Source: Heterodera schachtii (Eukaryota; Nematoda; Chromadorea; Rhabditida; Heteroderidae). From it: a stretch of DNA of 64,000 nucleotides. The translations under genes were made by a program, and so were the position numbers. Location: positions 2,155,077 through 2,219,076 of the forward strand of contig SIJG01000014.1 in NCBI GenBank assembly GCA_023374025.1. The letters are read 5' to 3'. The notes below the pieces were generated by a model. The model saw only the letters and a list, made by a program, of their open reading frames with translations. It ran no database searches and was not told the origin of the DNA. Of the stretch, positions 1 to 14,349 are shown one piece after another (within the stretch, counting starts at the first letter, position 1; the number at the start of each line of letters is the position of its first letter).

Positions 1-1795
<1,795 letters not shown>

Positions 1796-4347
1796 ATGTC
1801 AATGTCTGTCGATTCAACAAACGGAGACAGAATAAATGATCATCAGCAGGGTAATATAAATAATATTAAATTAAATATTTTTAAGGAAATTAAAATAATG
1901 ATTTAATTATCGTACCTTTTAAAAAAATTTAAATCGTTCAGAACCTGAAGAGCTGCTTCAATTGCGAGCCCGGGTTGCCGAATTGGAAGGAATGCAACGA
2001 ATGAATTCTTCAATCGCAAGTTTCGAAGTGTTTACGCCGAACGGAAATGGTAAAATTTGCATTTTCAATTTTTTAAATAATTGTTTCGAATTGCAAAAAA
2101 CTGATAACGCTTGTTTATTTTAAGGGTTGCTTTTTACTAAATCCCGGATTTTTGAAAACTCAGGCCAGGGTCTCGAAAAGGCCTCAATTAAGTTTTGCCT
2201 TTTTTAATTTTTATTAGGGTCCAGATTTCTGGGTCCCATTTTGCCCGGACCAAGGAGGGACCGGATTTCTGAGACGGAATCGGACATGTCCGGACAAAAA
2301 TCAATTTTTTAATATGTCTCAAGGCTGGTAGTCTCTTTGACTGATTAAGATTAAGTTTATCCATTTATTTTATCTCATTGTTTTTGTCTCCGTCTTCTTA
2401 AGAAGGTGATAATAATTATTTTAAACAGTAAGTGATACTGACACTGGTCAAACTCTGCCAGCAAACAGTGAATCACCGACAAACGAACGTCACCAGCAGC
2501 AAAAGGTGGGAAAACTTCGGTGGGTGGTTGTCAACCGTAGTGGGAATTAATTTTTGGAAATGGCTAATTTTTAAATTTCCGAAATTGCAAAATATTTGCC
2601 AGTGCTTTACTCATCAAAATAAATAGTACTTTTTGTATTTTTAAGCATTTTCGTGAAGAGTTTCCCAAATTGGAAATAGAACTGAAAGATGTCAAACAGA
2701 TGAGCATCATCACCAAATACGTGATGGAAAACGTGGGTTTAAAAAGGAAACGAAAAAAATTCACTTTTTGTTCAGCGGTTGCTTCAAGCGGAGTTAAAGC
2801 ATCAGAAACTGCTGACCGAACATAATGCACTGATGGTGAAAGTGGCGGAGATGGAAAAGGAGCAGCAGAAAATGGGTAGGAATTACAGAACAAAAAATGG
2901 AAATTAAACCGCACTAATTTAGTTTTAATTGAATTAAATTGTTTTAAATTTCAGCCGATCATTTGACACATAAGCAAAATGAGCAGAAGGAACTTTGGGT
3001 TAAAGTTGACGAATTGGAACAGAAACAAACAGCGGATTCGGAACAGTTGAACAAATCACAAGAAGGGATTCTCATGAAAATTGATCAGGTCGACACGAAA
3101 GGATAATTTAATTTTAATTAGGGAGCTATTTGCTATCTGTTTTTTAATTTATTGTTTCTGTTAAGTTGGCCCAGCAAGTGACGGACTCAGAGCTGTTTAA
3201 GCAGTCTTTTCCTTCAAAATTTGCTGCGATGGAAAATTTTGTTGGCGTTTTGAAAGACCGTTTTGGAAATGGTAATATATAATTTACAAAAATAAACACA
3301 AATAAACTATATTTACAACTATGATTTATTTCTTTCATCCATAATATTTTTTTAGATTTGCTTAAGGCTGTCCATCCAAACATTCGTACCAAAATTGCTG
3401 AGGTAATTAAAATCAGTGAAGCTAATTTAATTTAATTTAAATTGTTTTAAGGTGTTTTCCAATCCTCCACAGAATTGTTGGGATGGCAATGCTTGTCACA
3501 GTGATTTGGTCATTTTTGGGCCCGAATGTCTGATGGTCCATTACAAATCAGAAGGCGATGGTAAAACATTGTGATATACAATATAATTAATTTTAGAATT
3601 ATATTTAAAATATAATTAATTTGAAAATTATATTTATTTTGTTTAAATTAGTATTCTTTTTAGTGTGGCGCGCTGTCTTCTCAAAATGTTCAATTCCGAA
3701 CAGTCATTTTCGCATTTTCTATTACGAAGTGAAAATTGTAAATGTAAAACGGTAAAACAAAATGATTTGTTGATTTAAGCAAAAAAATATTTGAAATATT
3801 AAAGCTATGAGAAACAAAGGGCTTCCAAGAATATTTGAAACAATGTTTAAGCGACGTTTCAAAGACAAATTTTAATGATAAAGCAAATTAAAGTCAAATT
3901 GAAAAAGGAAACAAATATCTTTCTTTCAAATTTTGAATATTTGTTCAGCTGTATCAGTGTTGGACTCGCCGCCAAGGAAATGCCAACCGAAAAAATGGTC
4001 GGCAATTGCGCGGGCACTTATTCCTACACGGGCGACGGCATTTTTTGGATTAACGGATCCAAAAACGAAGGAAAGCAAACATTTGTTCGGGACGACACTG
4101 TCGGATGCGGCGTTAATTTGGCCACCGGACGGATCATTTTCACGAAAAATGGCCAACGATTGGGTCGGGAAATAGAAAAATAAAATGAAATATATTTATG
4201 AAATTAAATTGCGTAATTTCAGACACTGCCAATTTGTTCGTTTCCTCCCCCGATTCGCTTTTCCCTTGTGTGTCTCTGTGCGACTCGGGTGATTTGATTG
4301 ATGCGAACTTTGGACCGAATTTCAAATTCAATCCGTCCGCCGTATAA
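1796..4347 (+). CDS. coiled-coil SPRY (B30.2) domain protein 1
   Basis: Twelve exons can be chained with consistent phase: 1796-1850, 1942-2049, 2429-2505, 2646-2732, 2776-2875, 2955-3088, 3166-3271, 3356-3402, 3452-3560, 3664-3751, 3949-4163, 4223-4347. This gives 416 residues. Roughly residues 20-240 form a heptad-rich, Glu/Gln/Lys-rich coiled coil. From about residue 245 follows one SPRY domain, with the motifs [29 protein letters not shown] and [10 protein letters not shown] at its end. No signal peptide is visible ([10 protein letters not shown] start), so this is not an obvious secreted SPRYSEC effector. It may act as an intracellular binding protein of the RanBPM-like SPRY class, which is inference. 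All introns are GT-AG. AATAAA overlaps the stop region. Two neighbouring genes have the same exon plan, indicating local duplication. Confidence 0.88.
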
Positions 4348-5462
4348 ATAAAAAAACATACAATAATTAACACATTAGTGATATTTCTCATCAGTATTTT
4401 TTTAAAGTGTTATTTTTCAAATAAATTATTTATACTTTTGTAAAAAGGTTCTGCTGCATTGTTCTCCGCTTACACTTTAGAAAATTTCTTTTTTTTTGGT
4501 GTTATTTGATCTCACTAAATATTTTCGACTACTCTCATCTCTTCTAATTGTTGACTCAGACATTTCTAATGAAATTTTTCTAAAAATTGTATGTCCCCCC
4601 TTTTCTTTCATTTTGTCTTAACTGTTAAGGGTTTGCCTTTTCTCCTATTCCGTCACTGTGCCTAGAAAAGCTCTGTTAACTTCCCCACTTGGACTCGAGA
4701 AATGGATGACTCTCGAAAAGTTTTAATGTAATGTTAACGTACAAAAGGCAACTCGTCAGATGGCTTAGGCTACGCCTAAGCTTTAAGCTTAGGCTTTTAC
4801 TTAAAAAATTTTGTCATTAAAATATATTGGGTGGAAATTCCAATCATTTCTGGGTCCCCTCGCCGGTGGCTCTGTAAATGGTTCCAATTTGGCTTGCAAG
4901 TGCGGGCATCCAATACCATCTTGATAACTCTGAAATGGAATTTGTGGCAGGAGAGAAAGGGGCCGATCAGCGGAAATGCCATTGTCCAGCACAAAGCACT
5001 GCTCCAGTGACTAGAGAAAGGCAAAACCATTTTTTCTAAAGTTGTTTCATCGGGGATCAACCTTTAAGTTGTTATTTAATTATTAACAATGTGCATTTTG
5101 CCAACAACCTATAAAACAATGCTTGTTAAAATTCAAATTAAACGCAAAATGAAAAAATGGATTTGCTTTTTTGTTCATAAATATGTAATCATTGGTTTAT
5201 ATAATTAACATTTAATTATGCTCACTGTCGATCTGTTGGAATTGTTTATGCATTTATTCATTTCCATCATTCATAGCATAATTTTCATTGGGATGTTCTC
5301 CCCCCCCCGTCCAATCATTTGCTTTTCCATTGCTTTTGCTTCGCTTCGTCGTTGTCATTCACTCCGTCTCCATTCGGCTTGCAGTAATTTTTCTGTGTTA
5401 ATTTAGTCACTTTTTAATATATAAATTTTTGAAAACAATTTCTCACAAAAAAAATTGTGAAA
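4348..5462. other. intergenic, no gene recognised
   Basis: AT-rich spacer between the first and second SPRY genes. I see no exon resembling the family, no RNA gene and no clear repeat, apart from a short C8 run near 5301. Confidence 0.6.
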
Positions 5463-8400
5463 ATGCCATTTCATCAAATGCCCAACCCAAAAAACGTTGA
5501 CAACGGAACGGAAACTCAAGCTGACGAGCAGCAGGGTAAAGAACGGATTATTAACACTTAATCAACTAATAATTAATTAATGCACAGCGCAATTAAAAAT
5601 GCTTTTAGCAGAAGTGAATGAGAGTGGTGGACAGAGCAAGCGAATTCGAGGACCAATTGAAGTCTGCGACGATGAGCAGCAGCAAATGGTGTGTGGAGAG
5701 TAGGGCTGGGAATTTAAGTCACTAAAAATCCTCAAAAAGTCGACTAAAAAAGTCAAAAAAAAATCTCCAAAAAGTCGTAAAAAACGCAAAAGTCCAATTT
5801 TTAAGAGTTGTTTTAATTTTTTTTTATAATATAAAAATTTATTAACCAGGGCTCCCAAGTATCCTTATTTCTAAGATTTTTCTTATTTTCAGGCTTCCCC
5901 TAAATTCTTAATTTTTTAATTTTCCTTTTAATTTATTTCTCTTCCTCTTGCAAAATTTGAATGGCTTTTTGTTAGCGAATATTTGAATTAATATTTTGAA
6001 AAAATTACATCTATTTTCTTGAGTGTAAATGCCCAAAATGTCATATGCAATTGTTTTTAGGCTAATAAAATATTGTTTTAAGTCGATTTTTCATATTTTT
6101 GTTGCGTTTCCTTCGCGCTATTATTGGTTTTAGAAAATTTTGGGGTAAAAATCTTAGTTTAATAGTTTTAGCCTTATTTCTTATTTAAAAAAACTTGGCA
6201 GCCCATGCTTTTTGTATTTTTTTTTTCTTAATCCCACTGCGAATGCCAGAGGCTGTCAGATTTTTTGGATTAAATAAAAATGCAAATGTTCAATTTAGTT
6301 CAATGAAAAACAAGCGAAGACCAAAAATGAACTGAACCACTCTCAGCAAAACAAACTTCTGGAATTAGAGAAGGTTGGAGTTTTTATTTAAACAATAATT
6401 AAAACATTAATTATTATATTTGGATTCCAATTGTTTAAAACTTATTTTTTGGTCTTGATGGAACTCCGAACAGATTCAAAGAAACGAGCAATAATGGTCG
6501 AAATAGCTGCTTTAGTAGAGGGCATTTCCAAGACGACGGACGAGCTGATGGAGGGCACTTCAGCAGTTGCTGCAAACGGTGGCGGGGAATTAAACGAAGG
6601 ATTATGAATTATTTAATGGATTTAAAAAAAGATTATTTGATTGATTTATTAGCATGTGACACTCAAATCGAACACTTGAAAAATAGCCGGCAGCTGAAGG
6701 CACTAAGGGAGCGAATTGGTGAACTGGAAAAGCAGCAACAGCAGCAAATGACAATCTTTCATCAGCTGCTGAAAAAGTGTGAAAAATTTTCCACGTTGGA
6801 AAATTTTGTTGGTAAAAAAGTTGTCAATAATAATTAAAGATAATGATTAATTAATCAAAAATTAATTAATTGACTTGCCACTGTCACTTAAAATAGTCAC
6901 TGCGCTGGAAACACAGCAAATGGAGCAGCAACAGAAGCAAATGCAAATTTCTCAGAAATTTTCTGTGTTGGAAAATTTTGTTGGCATTTCGAAGGACCGA
7001 TTCGGAAATGGTAAATAAAATAATGAATAAAATTATAAAATAAAATTGTTAAATGAAAAACATACTAATCAATTCGCTTATATTTGTAAATATTTAAATT
7101 ATTATTTATTAATTTTACATATTTGTTCAGAGCTGTTAGAATCTGTTCATCCGAATGTTCGTCCTAACTTTGTTGAGGCATAAAAAATAATTGGATAAAA
7201 GAATAATTTTAAAAATTAAGAAATTCTCAAATGTTCAAGAAAATTGTTGGGATTTTAAAGCTTGTCACAGTGAGCTCGAAATTGGCGGTGCCGAATGTTT
7301 GACGGTCTGTCACAAAGGCAAAAAAAGAAATGGTAAAATTTTATTATTCATTTTAACGGTTTGAATAAATTGTTTATTTACATTACTTTAAATTATATTT
7401 TTTAATGATTTTTCTTTATTAGAATTTTTTTACTCTGTGTTTGCAAAATGTGCCATCCCGAGCTGTGATTCGGGAATTTTCTATTACGAAATTCGAATTT
7501 TGCACGTCAAAAAGTATGCTAACTATCATCAAATAAATTATAAGAAATATCTATGAGACCAAATATTTTTTAGTTTTGCCAGAATTGGCCTCGCCACCAA
7601 AGCGATGCCATTGGACCGAAAAGTTGGGAGTTGCGCGGACAGTTTCGCATACGGAAACAGTGGTTTTATTTGGATGAACAATTCTTGCTGGATTAATCTG
7701 GAAAATGAATTTGGCAATGACGACATTGTCGGTTGTGGCATTAATTTGACTAATCGACGGGTCATTTTCACGAAGAATGGACAGCGATTGGGTAGGCAAA
7801 AACTCATCAAAACCAATTAAAGAATTTTAAAGATACCGCCGATTTGTTCGCGCCTGAATCAATTTGTCCGTTGTTTCCATGCGTCACTTTGGGTTCTTCT
7901 AATGACAAAGTCGAGGCCAACTTTGGGCCTACTTTCAAATTTAATCTTTCCAAAACAAAAGTAAAATATTTTTAAAATAAAAATTATAAAAAAAACGAAT
8001 TTATACAATTAAAGGTGTTTTTTTATGACGAGAAACATGAATTCATCTTGGATGATTATCACTCAGACTTGGAAATAAATGACAACAAAGTGTATTACGG
8101 AAAACGGAATGGAAAGGGTAAGTGTATTACGGTAATAAAAAAGATTTTTCACTAAAGGATGGCGTTCTGTGTTCATGGATTGTCCGATTGCCGGCAGAGC
8201 TTTTGATGCCATTTTTTACTTTGAAATGAACGTCCGAAATGTTGAAAAGTAAAATTAAAAATAATTTTGAGGGCTAATTCTGAAGATTTGATACATTGTC
8301 AAATCAAACTTTTTATATATTTTTTAAAAGTTTGTGATGATTGCTTAAAATTCTTAAAACTAGTCTTATAAAAATAAATGATATTTGTTGAGCTGAAAAC

Positions 8401-8939
8401 AAAACAAAACAAATAATTTTTCTAAATATTTAATTGTCTCGCCAGAAAATTTTAACAAGATTAAGACAAAATAACGATATTTAATATAAAATATTTCAGT
8501 GAAATAAAAATTCAATTTTTAAATATTTAATTTTTTCAGGTTTGTCCGCATCGGATTCGCTCCCAAAGGTCATAGTACATCAAAGGATGAAATCGTAACG
8601 GCCACTTATTCATATCGCAGCGACGGCACTTTGTGGGAGGACGGCACTTTGCTGATTGAAGAAGACCCGGTTGAGCAATTTGTTGCTGGCGACACCGTCG
8701 GATGTGGCATTAATTTGGCCATGAAACGAATAATTTTCACAAAAAATGGACGACGGATTGGTCGAAAAAAATACTTATATTAAAAATAATTTTAAAAAAG
8801 CTTTTAAGGTGCCACAATTATGTTGGATTCTCCACCTGCTGCTGATCCGCTGTTTCCGTTCATTTCTTTGCACGACTTTGGCGATTTGATTAAGGCAAAC
8901 TTTGGACCGTCCTTCAAATTCGATCCCTCCGTTCTCTGA
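5463..8939 (+). CDS. coiled-coil protein with two tandem SPRY domains
   Basis: Fifteen exons keep one frame for 579 residues: 5463-5535, 5609-5688, 6299-6373, 6482-6578, 6653-6811, 6897-7010, 7131-7177, 7221-7332, 7423-7513, 7574-7791, 7833-7960, 8015-8117, 8158-8248, 8540-8760, 8809-8939. The N-terminal 200 residues are coiled coil. SPRY 1 has NCWDFKACH and [21 protein letters not shown] 2 has [17 protein letters not shown] and ends [15 protein letters not shown]. Both domains share the same four-exon phase pattern, so the second arose by exon-block duplication. The intron after exon 7 begins with GC, not GT (7178-7220); reading through it would stop at once. The first SPRY's terminal exon lost its stop and joins SPRY 2 at a phase-0 intron. 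Retaining that intron would end the protein after one SPRY. No signal peptide is seen. Confidence 0.85.
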
Positions 8940-10888
8940 TGAAAAATTTGAAAGAAATTTGATGGATTTTTTTAAAAAGGAACAATAATTTGTATGAAAA
9001 TAATTTAAATTAATAATTTAGATCATTTAAAATATTTTATTTTCCGCTTTTCCATTGGCATTTTTAATTTTTGTAAGATTTAATAAAACAATTTTTCAAT
9101 TGTTGCAATAGAATAAATTTTAATATGAGGGTTGTTTATGTATTTTCGGGGTGGCTGAACACAAATTGACATTCATTTCAACCAATTCCTAAGCCGTTGA
9201 CCCAAATTCGAACAAAAAGTCTAATTTTAAGAAATGCACAGTCATGGGTTAGAGCCGTTTATTTAAATCCCTGCTGAAAAATGATCCAATGGAGATCAAT
9301 ACTGCAATGGATGTTATACTAATAAAATGTACAGGGCTCGTATAGTTAAGCTCAATTTCAGCGCATTTTCCATTTTCTAAGTAAATAAGGGCAAATTTTA
9401 AAAATCTTTCATTGTACACATTAAAATTTATTCAGATCCAATAAAAAAAAGATATGTAAATTATACAAATGGTTTTTATTTTTCGTCAGAGTGTGTTTTT
9501 CCAAGCCCGATGAGCAATGTTCGCCTTAATTAATTTTTAATTCGTCGTCTGGCAAAATGCCGATTCCCAAATACATTCTCGGGAATATGTTAGAACAGCT
9601 AAAATTTTTCAAGAATTAATAACCGAAATTCAAGCAGGTACAATGCACCCCTGCTGCACTTGAATAATTAACCTTTTTATTACATTTAATAAATATTTTG
9701 AATTCAATTTTTTCTTGTCTAGGGCGGGGATTATATGCATATTTTTTCCTGAACTGTGAAAGGCCTTAAAACGTACGAAAACTATATTTTAGCTTGGTTT
9801 GACAATTCTATGACGAAGTTCAATATGCATTTTTGCATTTTTGTGTGTATCTCTCGATTTATATCCATATTTTATGTGCATAGCCAGGCCTGAAATCATA
9901 AAAAAAAAATTTCGGGACACCGAAGAGCTTTTTTTTTTGCTGTCTAATTTTTTTGTCCAATGCAATGAATTGAGTAAAATTTAAAAAATTACCCATTTTC
10001 GGAAGAAAACTTATTTTTTCATTTCGGGGGGGGGGGGGTCAATTGTCCCCGGCCCTTTGCCCCCCCCCCCCCCTCCCCCCTAGTCACGGGCCTCAGCCTA
10101 TAGCTCACATATTACTATTTACACACATCCATATTTTGCTGGTCAGTTTTCTGCTGAATTGTTTTGCTGTTATTGATTAATCTCTCAATTCGTCCAAATG
10201 ATGCATTTTTGTTAATGAATCCCCAAAAATTTAAAAAAGCGAATATTTTGGTTCTGTGGTGCCGATTGACGCCGCTTGAATGATTTTAAAAATTTTAAGC
10301 GGTTTTGTTAACAAATTTTGCACCAAAATTAGGCAAAAACAAATTTTCGAAATTTAAAATTTGACGCAAAATTTGGTCATTTTTTGGACTTAAATTTGTT
10401 AAAAACTAGCCAATTTTTAAAATTTTCGGCGGCGCCTATCGGCACCACCGGCCTTCCCCCCTTGTTCCGCAAACGTTTTTGAAAAAAACGCGCCGCAAAA
10501 ATTAAAAATCCGATTTTTTGATCTGATTGCACTGAAATTTACGGTTTGCTAATTTACTCTCTAAAATTGTTCAAATCCTTAATGGGAGGTGAAAAATATA
10601 ATATTTTATACATTTTGTTTAAATAAAATGTAAAAATAACTGATTTGAAGCAATTTTGCAAAATGTTCTGATTCTTGACCCAAATCTGATTTTTTGGGCC
10701 CGATGTTCTGAGTCTTGAAAATATTCGATCCAATCCCTGCCATTAAGGCGTTGCCTAATGATCGGTGTCATTCGAAAGTCCATAAAAATGCTTAAATAAT
10801 ATGCTTCTTTTTAGAAAGACAACCCTTTGACCAATAAATATCAATTTTTTAGTTACAAATTGATTTGATTTTATAAATTCTTTCTAAA
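8940..10888. other. intergenic with MITE arms and homopolymer runs
   Basis: No exon was recognised. Around 9145-9225 lies one arm of a dispersed palindromic family (shared block CAAATTCGAACAAAAAGTC). Poly-G (about 10026-10038) and poly-C (about 10061-10075) runs flank a short GC-rich patch. A separate inverted repeat is listed at 10258-10446. Confidence 0.55.
10258..10446. repeat. short palindromic MITE-like element
   Basis: The left end GGTGCCGATTGACGCCGC is matched in inverse orientation by GCGGCGCCTATCGGCACC at the right end. AT-rich inner arms are also partly complementary. There is no coding capacity. A target-site duplication is not evident. Confidence 0.6.
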
Positions 10889-13728
10889 ATGTCAATTTCT
10901 TCAACCGATTCAACAAACGGTGGCAAAAAATATGAGGAGGGTAATTAACTGATGAAATGACAATTTACAATTATATAGTTAAACTTGAATTTCCAGAAAA
11001 TTCGAATCACTCCGAATCGGAAGAATTGCAAATGTTACGAGCCAAAATTGCCGAATTGGAAGGGGCGTCGTCAATTGCGAGTTTCGATGTTTTGGCGCCG
11101 AATGGAAACGGTGAAATAAATAAATGATTTCTTTTTCAGTGGATTTTAATGAGAATTAATTACTAACAGAAGCGATCAATGAAAGTGACACGTGCTTTGG
11201 ACAATTTGGTGGTGTTGATCAGCAGCTGAAGGTGAGTTCACCGAATGTACTTATTCTGAGATTTGACTTTGTATAAAAATCGCTGGAAAAATTTTCAAAA
11301 ATTTTTTTCATGAAATTTTCTATAAATAACAGCTTTTTTTCTTGAAAAATTTCTAATTGTAAGTTTGAATATTTTTTTTATTAAATTTTCGCGCGGGGGG
11401 CAGCAAAGGGGAAATGAGCTGCTCCCAAAAAATTACGGACGAAATTTGTTGTTTTCATTTAGAACTTTCGTGGACAATTTGTAAAATTGGAAATGGAATT
11501 AAAAGACATTAAACAAATGAATGTGGTGACAAACTTGGAAAATGTGAGTTTAAAATTAGACAGAGAAAGTTTAAAATAACAAAGTTTAAATTTCCAGAAG
11601 GCTCTTCAGGCGGAGTTGAAGCATCAGAAACTGTTGATGTTAACCGAACAAAAAGCGATGGAAGAAAAAATTGCCAAAATGGAAAAGGAACAGCGGAAAA
11701 TGGGTGGGAGAGAATTGGCAAATGAAATTTTGCAATTTTTGTTTAATTTTCATTTAAATAATTGCCGATTTATTTCAGCTGATCAGTTGGCACAACGACA
11801 AAATGATCAGCAGACTGGAGTTGGAGCAGTTCAAGCAAAAAAATGCAACTGATTTGGAACAGTTGAACAAATCACAAGAAGGGATTCTCGTCAAAATTGA
11901 TGAGGTGGAAACGAACGAACACAATTAATTAATAATTATTAATGGGAAAATAATTGAAAATTTTCCAAAAATTATTTGGTGTTTCCGTTTAGTTGGCCCA
12001 GCAAGTGACGGACTCTGAGCTGTTTAAACAGGCTTTTCCTGCCAAATTTGATGAGATGGAAAATTTTGTTGGCGTTTTGAAAGACCGATTCGGAAAAGGT
12101 GAAAAAAGAAAATAATAGGGAATACCTATTCAATTTTGTTTTCAGAATTACTGAAGGCCGTCCACGCGGACATTCGTCCATCCATATCGGAGGTATTAAA
12201 AACAGTAATTAACGAAAAACAAATTTATAGAGCATTATAGTAAAAAGATGGAACACCTTCGGAATCGCTGTTTTCCAAATAGGGCATCCATTTTGACCCA
12301 ATTTCGAATCCTGTGTCCGAATTTTTAGACCAAAATTAAGTTAGAAATTTTGATTTTTCTTCTAATTCGGACACAGGGTATGAAATTGGTCGTAATGGAT
12401 GTCGGATTCGTGATCGGAGACCCCGAAAACCTTCGGGAACATATTTTTATGATTTTTGAAAACTAATTATTTTTTTTCAAAAAAATGTCTGCTACCAACG
12501 GCAGTGTTACCCTAATTCGTTTTAAGGTGTTCTCCAATCCTGCACAGAATTGTTGGGACATTACTGCTTCGCATAATGAATTGGAAATTTTTGGCCCCGA
12601 ATGTTTAATGGTCCATTACAAATCAGAAGGGAATGGCGGCGGTAATTTTTTTTTTTTAATTAAAAATTTTCCCTTGATTTATGGATTTTTTATGCTTTTA
12701 ACTAGAGATTTAATATAGTGTATCGGCCGGCAAATATCGGATTGTTTTTGGGCATAACACTGGGACCGGGAACACTTAATGCTGGAGAATTGGTGTCCTG
12801 GCGGAAAATAAATTTCATTTCAATTTTTCTAATGTAAAGAATGCGCTAATTACGAACCTGCCAGTTCCGAGCTACGGACTCGAATTCGAACAAAAAGTCA
12901 AAAATTATAATTTTCACAATTTATTCGAACCAGTTCAAAATGCCCTTTTTGGATGATACAATGGTTTTTGACCAACTTTTGCTTGTTTAATTAATTCTAA
13001 AATAAAAACTATAGATCACGTGCTTGATGAAAAACTTACAAATCTGACAATCATCTCAAAGTCATAATCATTGAATTTTTACATTATAAAAAATTTCAAA
13101 AAATTTAAATTTATTTTCCGCCGGGACGCCAATTCTCCGGCAATATTACCCTGAACAATACTTTTAGCGAATTTTTAATTCATCGTTTCCATTCGCTTCA
13201 GATTGGCCGTGGCGCGTTGCCTTCTCAAAACATTCACTTCCGTGCAGTCATTATGGAATTTTTTACTATGAAGTGAAAGTTTTGAACGTGAAACGGTAAA
13301 ATATTTATTTATTACAATTTTATTAATTTTAATTTAGTTACATCAAAATTGGATTCGCTACCAAAAAATTGGTGTTGGATACCGGGGTGGGGGAAAAACC
13401 GGACAGTTACGGATATGTGAACGATGGATGTCTTTGGCGGAACGGTACGCAATACTCTGGGAAACCTAAATTTGCTCGTGACGACACTGTTGGATGTGGC
13501 ATTAATCTGGTCACCGGACGGATCATCTTCACGAAAAATGGCCAACGATTGGGTAGGCAATTAATTAATTATTGTAAAATGCTTTTCGATAATTATTTAA
13601 TAGATACGGCCGATGTGTTCGCTTCTCCCACTTCTCAATGGTTCCCTTGTGTTTCGTTGTTGGATTCGGGCGATTTAATTAATGCGAATTTTGGCCCCAA
13701 CTTCAAATTCGATCCTTCCTCTGTCTGA
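10889..13728 (+). CDS. coiled-coil SPRY domain protein 3, frameshifted
   Basis: The twelve-exon plan matches the first SPRY gene: 10889-10940, 10997-11110, 11170-11231, 11463-11543, 11598-11703, 11779-11904, 11993-12098, 12146-12192, 12527-12641, 13202-13295, 13338-13552, 13604-13728. It encodes an N-terminal coiled coil and one SPRY domain ([36 protein letters not shown]). Exon 6 is 126 bases, one base more than needed for frame. The frame entering it stops soon after QNDQQ, while the conserved continuation (LEQFKQKNATDLEQLN) lies in another frame; the break is near 11808-11812. No alternative splice site inside the exon repairs the phase. The locus is either a young pseudogene or carries a sequencing indel, because the rest is well conserved. 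Two introns carry MITE-like inverted repeats. Confidence 0.8.
12289..12430. repeat. palindromic repeat in an intron of SPRY gene 3
   Basis: The left half (ATCCATTTTGACCC... CCTGTGTCCGAATT) is complementary to the right half (AATTCGGACACAGGG... GTAATGGAT). The right side continues into TCGTGATC, which is also found in the palindromes at 44009-44453 and 48035-48470, so it belongs to a dispersed family. Confidence 0.65.
12781..13141. mobile_element. MITE in an intron of SPRY gene 3
   Basis: Inverted termini read GCTGGAGAATTGGTGTCCTG on the left and, in reverse complement, GCCGGAGAATTGGCGTCCCG on the right, with similarity continuing about 15 bases further inward. The flanks share only AAT, so the target duplication is at most about 3 bp. 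An internal block matches the CGAACAAAAAGTC family. It lengthens the intron to about 560 bases. Confidence 0.7.
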
Positions 13729-14349
13729 GGGAAAAAGCGACAAATGATCGCTTTATTTTAATTCATTTTTTGTCTCTTCGAAACAATATTTTTGAATTTT
13801 TTTATTCGGATAAAAAATGCATTATGAAGTGTAAAAAAATAATTTTTTATTTATTTGGCCATTTAAATCCGTGTCTATATTTATTACTTTTGCCTACTTT
13901 TTCGGGACTTTTTCGAATTTTTATAAATTTTTCGTGACTTAAATTCTGTAAGAATGGCCCGAAGAAAATATCGACGGGCATTTGGTAATTATTTGAGTTT
14001 TTTCAAGCCAATTGTTATGTAAGTAAGAGCTATCCGGAGAGAGTTACAAGTGTGGCACAATAAGACTTATCTTTATCTATCACATAACTTTATCAAAAAA
14101 TCATTTATTTTGCTTTGGGCAATTTTTTTGTTTGATGAATCGCTTTATATTAATTAATGAAAAAAAAACGGACAAAAATTATTCCATCGCAAATGCATTA
14201 ATTTCCATATTTTTACTTACTGTCTACACATTTTAATAATTAAATAAATGCCTCTGCTTAAATTAATGTATTACAGACTTTTTATGGAAGGAAAAGCCTT
14301 ATTTTTTATTCTTTATTCATTTTTTGTTTTTACATTTTCATTTTGGAAA
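13729..14349. other. intergenic, no gene recognised
   Basis: About 620 bases of AT-rich sequence between SPRY gene 3 and the trefoil gene. No coding signal or clear repeat was seen. Confidence 0.6.

Noticed and set aside
12485..12718. 77-codon open frame starting MSATNGSV and reaching into the SPRY exon
   Set aside because: The conserved part is exon 12527-12641 of SPRY gene 3; the upstream part is intron.
1796..13728. Calling the SPRY genes classical secreted SPRYSEC effectors
   Set aside because: None of the inferred N-termini has a hydrophobic signal peptide; they begin with polar residues and a coiled coil.
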